From NCBI RefSeq assembly GCF_030915405.1, contig NZ_CP133262.1, forward strand, positions 2,294,001 through 2,358,000: a DNA stretch of 64,000 bases, given 5' to 3'. The DNA comes from Neobacillus nitrireducens. GTDB lineage: Bacteria; Bacillota; Bacilli; Bacillales; Cytobacillaceae. The position numbers and the translations under genes are program-made. Below the pieces are notes generated by a model. That model saw nothing but the letters and a program-made list of their open reading frames with translations, had not been told where the DNA came from and made no database searches. Below, piece by piece: positions 60,621-64,000 of the stretch (position 1 is the stretch's first letter; each line of letters opens with the position of its first letter).

Positions 60621-61913
60621 CTATTTTTTTGTTGACGCCTTCACTTCTTTTGCTGCTGCTCTGACATCCTTCATCACATCTTCAGGACTTTTCTTTCCGT
60701 CTAACATTAGCTGCGTCCCATTTAAATAAGCATCAACGATTTTAATATCAACTGCCGTATCAAACCATAAGTACGTTTGCTCGGCATTAACAATTAAATT
60801 GATGGCATCCTGTTGAAGCTTAGACGCATTCGCTTCTGTTGTTGTCCCTTTAACTGCACTATACTCACTAACTTCTTTTAATTGTTCTGTTCCTTTTTCC
60901 TTAGAGGTTAAGAATTTAACAAATTCCATTGCTTCTTTCGGATGCTTTGTTTTCGAAGAAATCATGATTCCTTCTGGGGCTGCTGTGATGGAGTTAGCAT
61001 TTCCTTCTCCACCTTCTACTCCCGGTACATTAAATACACCTAAATCTTCTTTTAAAGATGGTTCAATCAGTCCGATTTCTGCAAGCTGGAAGAAGCCGAT
61101 TGCTGCTTTACCGCTGTTAAATAACTCACGCGAATACTCATGGTCTACAGAGTTAACGCCTTTATTAAAGTACGGCTTAAGCTCCATGAATTTCTCTAAT
61201 GCCTTTACGTAACCTGGGTGCGAGAAATCACCTTCTGAATTTTTAGGATCATAATCTTTATCAAGAACGTCCTGCGGTACCATCAATTGATTTAATGTTC
61301 CAATATAATGGGAAATCGTCCAAGGTGCTTTACTTCCAAATGCAATTGGTGTAAGTCCTGCGGCCTTTACCTTTTTAGAGACCTCAATAAGCCCAGACCA
61401 TGTAGTTGGAACCTCAAGATTTAAATCCCTGAAAATTTTCTTATTATAAAAGAAGGCCTTACCGTCAGTGGACCACGGAATCCCATAAATTTTACTATCT
61501 AATGTGAAGGCATTGAACTGGGAAGCAATAATTTGATCCGACCATGCCTTATCTTCCTTAACATAGTTAGTTAAATCAAGCGATTGTCCTTGACGTGCGA
61601 AGTTATAAGCAAATTCTCCACTCCAAGAAAAGAATACATCTGGAGGGGTACTTGAGCCTAAGACAACACGAATCTTTTCCTTATAAGAGTCGTTCAAGAC
61701 CGCTTCTGTTTTAATTTTAATATTGGGATGCGTCTTCTCAAACTCTTTTACTGCTTTTTCAAAATACTGCTTTTTAGGTTGATTCGGCCAGCGATGGAAA
61801 AACTTGAGTTCAACGATATCTTTTCCGTTCGTCGAACTAGAACTCTTAGAACAGCCAGCAAACAAAGATAGAAAAAGAATAGAAATAATACTTAAAATCA
61901 ATAACTTCTTCAT
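60621..61913 (-). CDS. frlO: Sugar-type ABC transporter substrate-binding lipoprotein
   Basis: 430 residues with signal peptide and lipobox (ILFLSLFAGCSKSSSS). Family 1 extracellular binding protein (ELKFFHRWPNQPKKQYFEKAVKEFEKTHPNIKIKTE, GIPWSTDGKAFFYNKKIF). Captures fructosamines outside the cell for the FrlMN permease. Confidence 0.9.
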   Translation of the reverse strand: MKKLLILSIISILFLSLFAGCSKSSSSTNGKDIVELKFFHRWPNQPKKQYFEKAVKEFEKTHPNIKIKTEAVLNDSYKEKIRVVLGSSTPPDVFFSWSGEFAYNFARQGQSLDLTNYVKEDKAWSDQIIASQFNAFTLDSKIYGIPWSTDGKAFFYNKKIFRDLNLEVPTTWSGLIEVSKKVKAAGLTPIAFGSKAPWTISHYIGTLNQLMVPQDVLDKDYDPKNSEGDFSHPGYVKALEKFMELKPYFNKGVNSVDHEYSRELFNSGKAAIGFFQLAEIGLIEPSLKEDLGVFNVPGVEGGEGNANSITAAPEGIMISSKTKHPKEAMEFVKFLTSKEKGTEQLKEVSEYSAVKGTTTEANASKLQQDAINLIVNAEQTYLWFDTAVDIKIVDAYLNGTQLMLDGKKSPEDVMKDVRAAAKEVKASTKK

Positions 61914-61980
61914 TAAGCTTCCCCTCCAGAAAGGAATACGTTTCTATAATTTAGCAGTCTAATGGTTATTTTATCTTGTA

Positions 61981-62970
61981 TTAGTATTCAACTGTCCACA
62001 TATATCTTCTTTTTGATAGCGGATGATTTCGAGCTTCCGCCAACTGATCCGCATATTTTCTTAATACGTAATTTAAGACTAATGGAGCAATGTATCCCTG
62101 TACTTCTTCTGCTACCCCAGTGAAATCGAAGTCTTTTGCGTCAAGGACAACCAATTTCTTGCCGTAACGCTTAGAGAATTCTAGTGCTCTTTCTTCTAAT
62201 GGTCTGGTTTCATCTAAACCAAGCAAGATTATGAAAGGTGTTTCTTCATCAATAATTTCAAATGGACCATGGAAGTATTCTCCTGCATGGATGGCATGGG
62301 AATGAACCCATTGCATTTCCATTAGGATACAAATCGCATAGGAGTAGGCAACACCATAATTTACTCCGCTTGCCATTGTGTAAATGATTTTTTCATCTTT
62401 ATAATCTTGTCCAAATACTGCTGCTTTTGATTGGTAAAGCGCTGCTGCTTTTTCGTAAACATTTTGTAAATTCTCAAGACTTTCTTCTACTATACTAGCT
62501 TTTTTGTTATTTTCAACAACTTTCAGTACACCAAATACTAGTTGATATAAAACAGAATAGTTAGTAGTGAAAGCGTTTGCTCCTTCACCCCATTGGTACT
62601 TCAACACGACATCAGAAGCTAGTGCTAGTGGTGATCCTTCCACATTTGTTAAAGAAACGGCCAATGCCCCTTTTGATCTAGCAAATTTTGCTGCTTCTAC
62701 TGTTTCAGGTGTGGTTCCTGAATGGGAGCACAGGATAACCAAGGAACCGCTTCCAAGTTTTGCATGATTACGATAGATAAATTCATTTGCACTAAAAAGA
62801 TGGGCATCAAGAACCTTTGCTTCACGGTCAATTACATACTTACTTGGATACATAATGGCAGAAGATCCTCCACATGCTACAAAGAAAACATTTGAAATAT
62901 TTCTTTTTTCTACCTCTGCTAAAGCATGTTGCACTTGATTTTTAACGTCAACTACTAATTCAGTCGTCAT
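61981..62970 (-). CDS. frlB: Fructosamine 6-phosphate deglycase, SIS domain
   Basis: 329 residues with two SIS domains (FFVACGGSSAIMYPSKYV; LVILCSHSGTTPETVEAAKFARSKGALAVSLTN). Homologue of B. subtilis FrlB (328 residues), which splits fructosamine 6-phosphates to glucose 6-phosphate and the amino acid. First gene of the operon; AGGGAGGC precedes the ATG. Confidence 0.9.
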   Translation of the reverse strand: MTTELVVDVKNQVQHALAEVEKRNISNVFFVACGGSSAIMYPSKYVIDREAKVLDAHLFSANEFIYRNHAKLGSGSLVILCSHSGTTPETVEAAKFARSKGALAVSLTNVEGSPLALASDVVLKYQWGEGANAFTTNYSVLYQLVFGVLKVVENNKKASIVEESLENLQNVYEKAAALYQSKAAVFGQDYKDEKIIYTMASGVNYGVAYSYAICILMEMQWVHSHAIHAGEYFHGPFEIIDEETPFIILLGLDETRPLEERALEFSKRYGKKLVVLDAKDFDFTGVAEEVQGYIAPLVLNYVLRKYADQLAEARNHPLSKRRYMWTVEY

Positions 62971-63040
62971 TTTTGTTGCCTCCCTGATTTAATATTTTAG
63001 TGAATGAACACCAGTAATCCACCTAAACAACATACAACTT

Positions 63041-63056
63041 CATATAACGTTATATG
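63041..63056 (-). promoter_or_regulatory. Perfect palindrome before frlB, candidate FrlR operator
   Basis: CATATAACGTTATATG, followed within a few bases by TTGTTATATATAA. It lies 71 bases upstream of frlB and shares GTTATAT with the palindrome at frlR. Confidence 0.5.
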
Positions 63057-63136
63057 TTGTTATATATAAATTACTATATTCTAAGACTACAGTCAATGTA
63101 ATTGTCAGAAAAATGAAACGACATTTCTCGACAAAG

Positions 63137-63163
63137 AAACACCTTCCTCGTTGGAAGGTGTTT
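63137..63163 (-). terminator. Terminator after yfkAB
   Basis: Stem AAACACCTTCC / GGAAGGTGTTT with a 5-base loop and TTTCTTTG on the minus strand. Confidence 0.8.
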
Positions 63164-63218
63164 AAAAATTAGTAGATATTCGTAGTTAATAAACCATTAT
63201 TGAATAATCCTGCTTATG

Positions 63219-64000
63219 CTACTTCAATATTCTGGTTTTCAGCTTAGTAAAATCAACATCAGGATAATAGTTGTTTTTCACAAGGATATTAGGTCCTAAA
63301 CAAGCAACAGCCGGGCAATGACAGCTTAATTCTTTTGCTAAGGCTGATGACTGCCAGGTTTCATATGCATGTAACAGATTTGTACTCTGAATATTTCCAA
63401 GTGGTGGTGTATCACCGAAATCTGTCACAATAATATCTCCGTTAAAAATATTTACATTTAGTCGCGAACGACCATCAGGGTCATTTCTGACGGTGACATT
63501 TTTACTTGTATACAAGCGTTGAAGGAGAGTTAAATCCTCCTGTTCACTGCTGCATGCATAAAATGGGAGCGTGCCAAACAGCATCCACACCTTTTCATCT
63601 CTGATATCTAGTAAGTGATGGATCGCTTCTCTTATTTCATTAAGTGATAAGGTTTCGAGATTGCTAGCAAAATCGCTTGGGTACATAGGGTGTATTTCAT
63701 GTCTCTGGCATAGCATTTCATCAACAATTTGGCGGTGGATTTTCTCTAAATACGGTAGGGTCCGCCTGTTTAACATCGTTTCAGCAGATACCATCACTCC
63801 TGCTTTCACCAGTTCACGGCTATTTTCTATCATTCTTTTAAAATATTTTTCGCGTTGAGCATAATCCGGCTTTCGTTCCATTCTCGCAAAGCCGCCCTCG
63901 ACAAAATCATCAACGGTGCCCCAGTTATGCGAGATATGTAACACATCTAAGTAAGGAACGATTAATCCATACCGATCTAGATCAAGTGTTAAATTGGAAT
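63219..64000 (-). CDS. yfkAB: Radical SAM/CxCxxxxC-motif protein YfkAB, C-terminal part (runs off the window)
   Basis: The frame stays open to the window edge, so this is the 3' part of a longer gene (at least 260 codons visible). The C-terminal SCHCPAVACLG gives the CxCxxxxC signature that names the family, and the visible part has YLDVLHISHNWGTVDDF typical of YfkAB. The N-terminal CxxxCxxC radical SAM motif would lie outside the window. Reaction unknown; proposed rSAM chemistry. Confidence 0.8.
   Translation of the reverse strand, partial: SNLTLDLDRYGLIVPYLDVLHISHNWGTVDDFVEGGFARMERKPDYAQREKYFKRMIENSRELVKAGVMVSAETMLNRRTLPYLEKIHRQIVDEMLCQRHEIHPMYPSDFASNLETLSLNEIREAIHHLLDIRDEKVWMLFGTLPFYACSSEQEDLTLLQRLYTSKNVTVRNDPDGRSRLNVNIFNGDIIVTDFGDTPPLGNIQSTNLLHAYETWQSSALAKELSCHCPAVACLGPNILVKNNYYPDVDFTKLKTRILK

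Overview
The window looks like a chromosomal segment of a spore-forming, AT-rich member of the Bacillaceae. I place it only roughly, near Bacillus/Neobacillus. The evidence is the gene content (lia stress operon, acoABCLR, frl fructosamine operon, YfkAB, YhfW), strong AAGGAGG-type ribosome sites and U-tailed intrinsic terminators. No rRNA or tRNA gene was found. Most genes lie on the minus strand.

Layout. 1-3.8 kb: pterin-dependent aromatic amino acid hydroxylase, ECF-like sigma factor, MOP-family flippase. 3.9-7.5 kb: complete liaIHFSR-type envelope stress operon. 7.5-9.1 kb: TnpB (IS605/IS1341-type) element with a probable guide RNA region. 9.1-18.3 kb: LysM-CAP protein, small membrane proteins, Rieske-containing oxidoreductase (YhfW type), DEAD-box helicase, MBL hydrolase, HMA protein and flavodoxin (Fur-like box), FNR-like regulator with FNR boxes, DUF2249 protein, cyclase. 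18.3-20.3 kb: WG-repeat protein. 20.4-27.5 kb: acetoin dehydrogenase operon acoABCLR with a -24/-12 promoter and a cre site at acoR. 27.5-29.1 kb: SCP2 protein and NapH/CcoG-like ferredoxin membrane protein. 29.2-33.6 kb: short degenerate repeats and a Tn554-type recombinase trio. 33.6-36.6 kb: Gfo/Idh oxidoreductase and glutaminyl-tRNA synthetase, the latter behind a long structured hairpin. 36.6-44.7 kb: a two-component module (two kinases, GAF protein, NarL-type regulator) behind an eight-gene molybdopterin/Fe-S/Rieske/membrane operon. 44.8-48.8 kb: sensor kinase, HD-GYP protein, a 21-residue peptide ending CWWCPWVGL, and an M50 membrane metalloprotease. 48.9-54.7 kb: amino acid permease, an unknown protein, lipoprotein/ATP-grasp/DUF350 operon next to a K+ channel, and a possible ncRNA. 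54.8-57 kb: C39-like peptidase and split ThrE exporter. 57.1-63 kb: frlBONMD with frlR. The window ends inside yfkAB.

Two parts deserve most attention. The first is the peptide system at 44.8-48.8 kb. A tiny gene too short for ordinary gene callers overlaps the HD-GYP stop codon as ATGA, and a terminator-like hairpin separates it from an M50 protease carrying a PqqD-like N-terminus. The HD-GYP protein and the kinase share a homologous multi-pass membrane sensor domain. I infer a peptide processing or signalling system. The second is the Mo/Rieske operon at 39.5-44.7 kb, which looks like a cytoplasmic-facing Nap/Nas-type reductase wired to the membrane through a Rieske protein and a NarI-like subunit, with an Nre-like regulatory cassette immediately downstream.

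All family names come from recognising motifs by eye. No database search was run.
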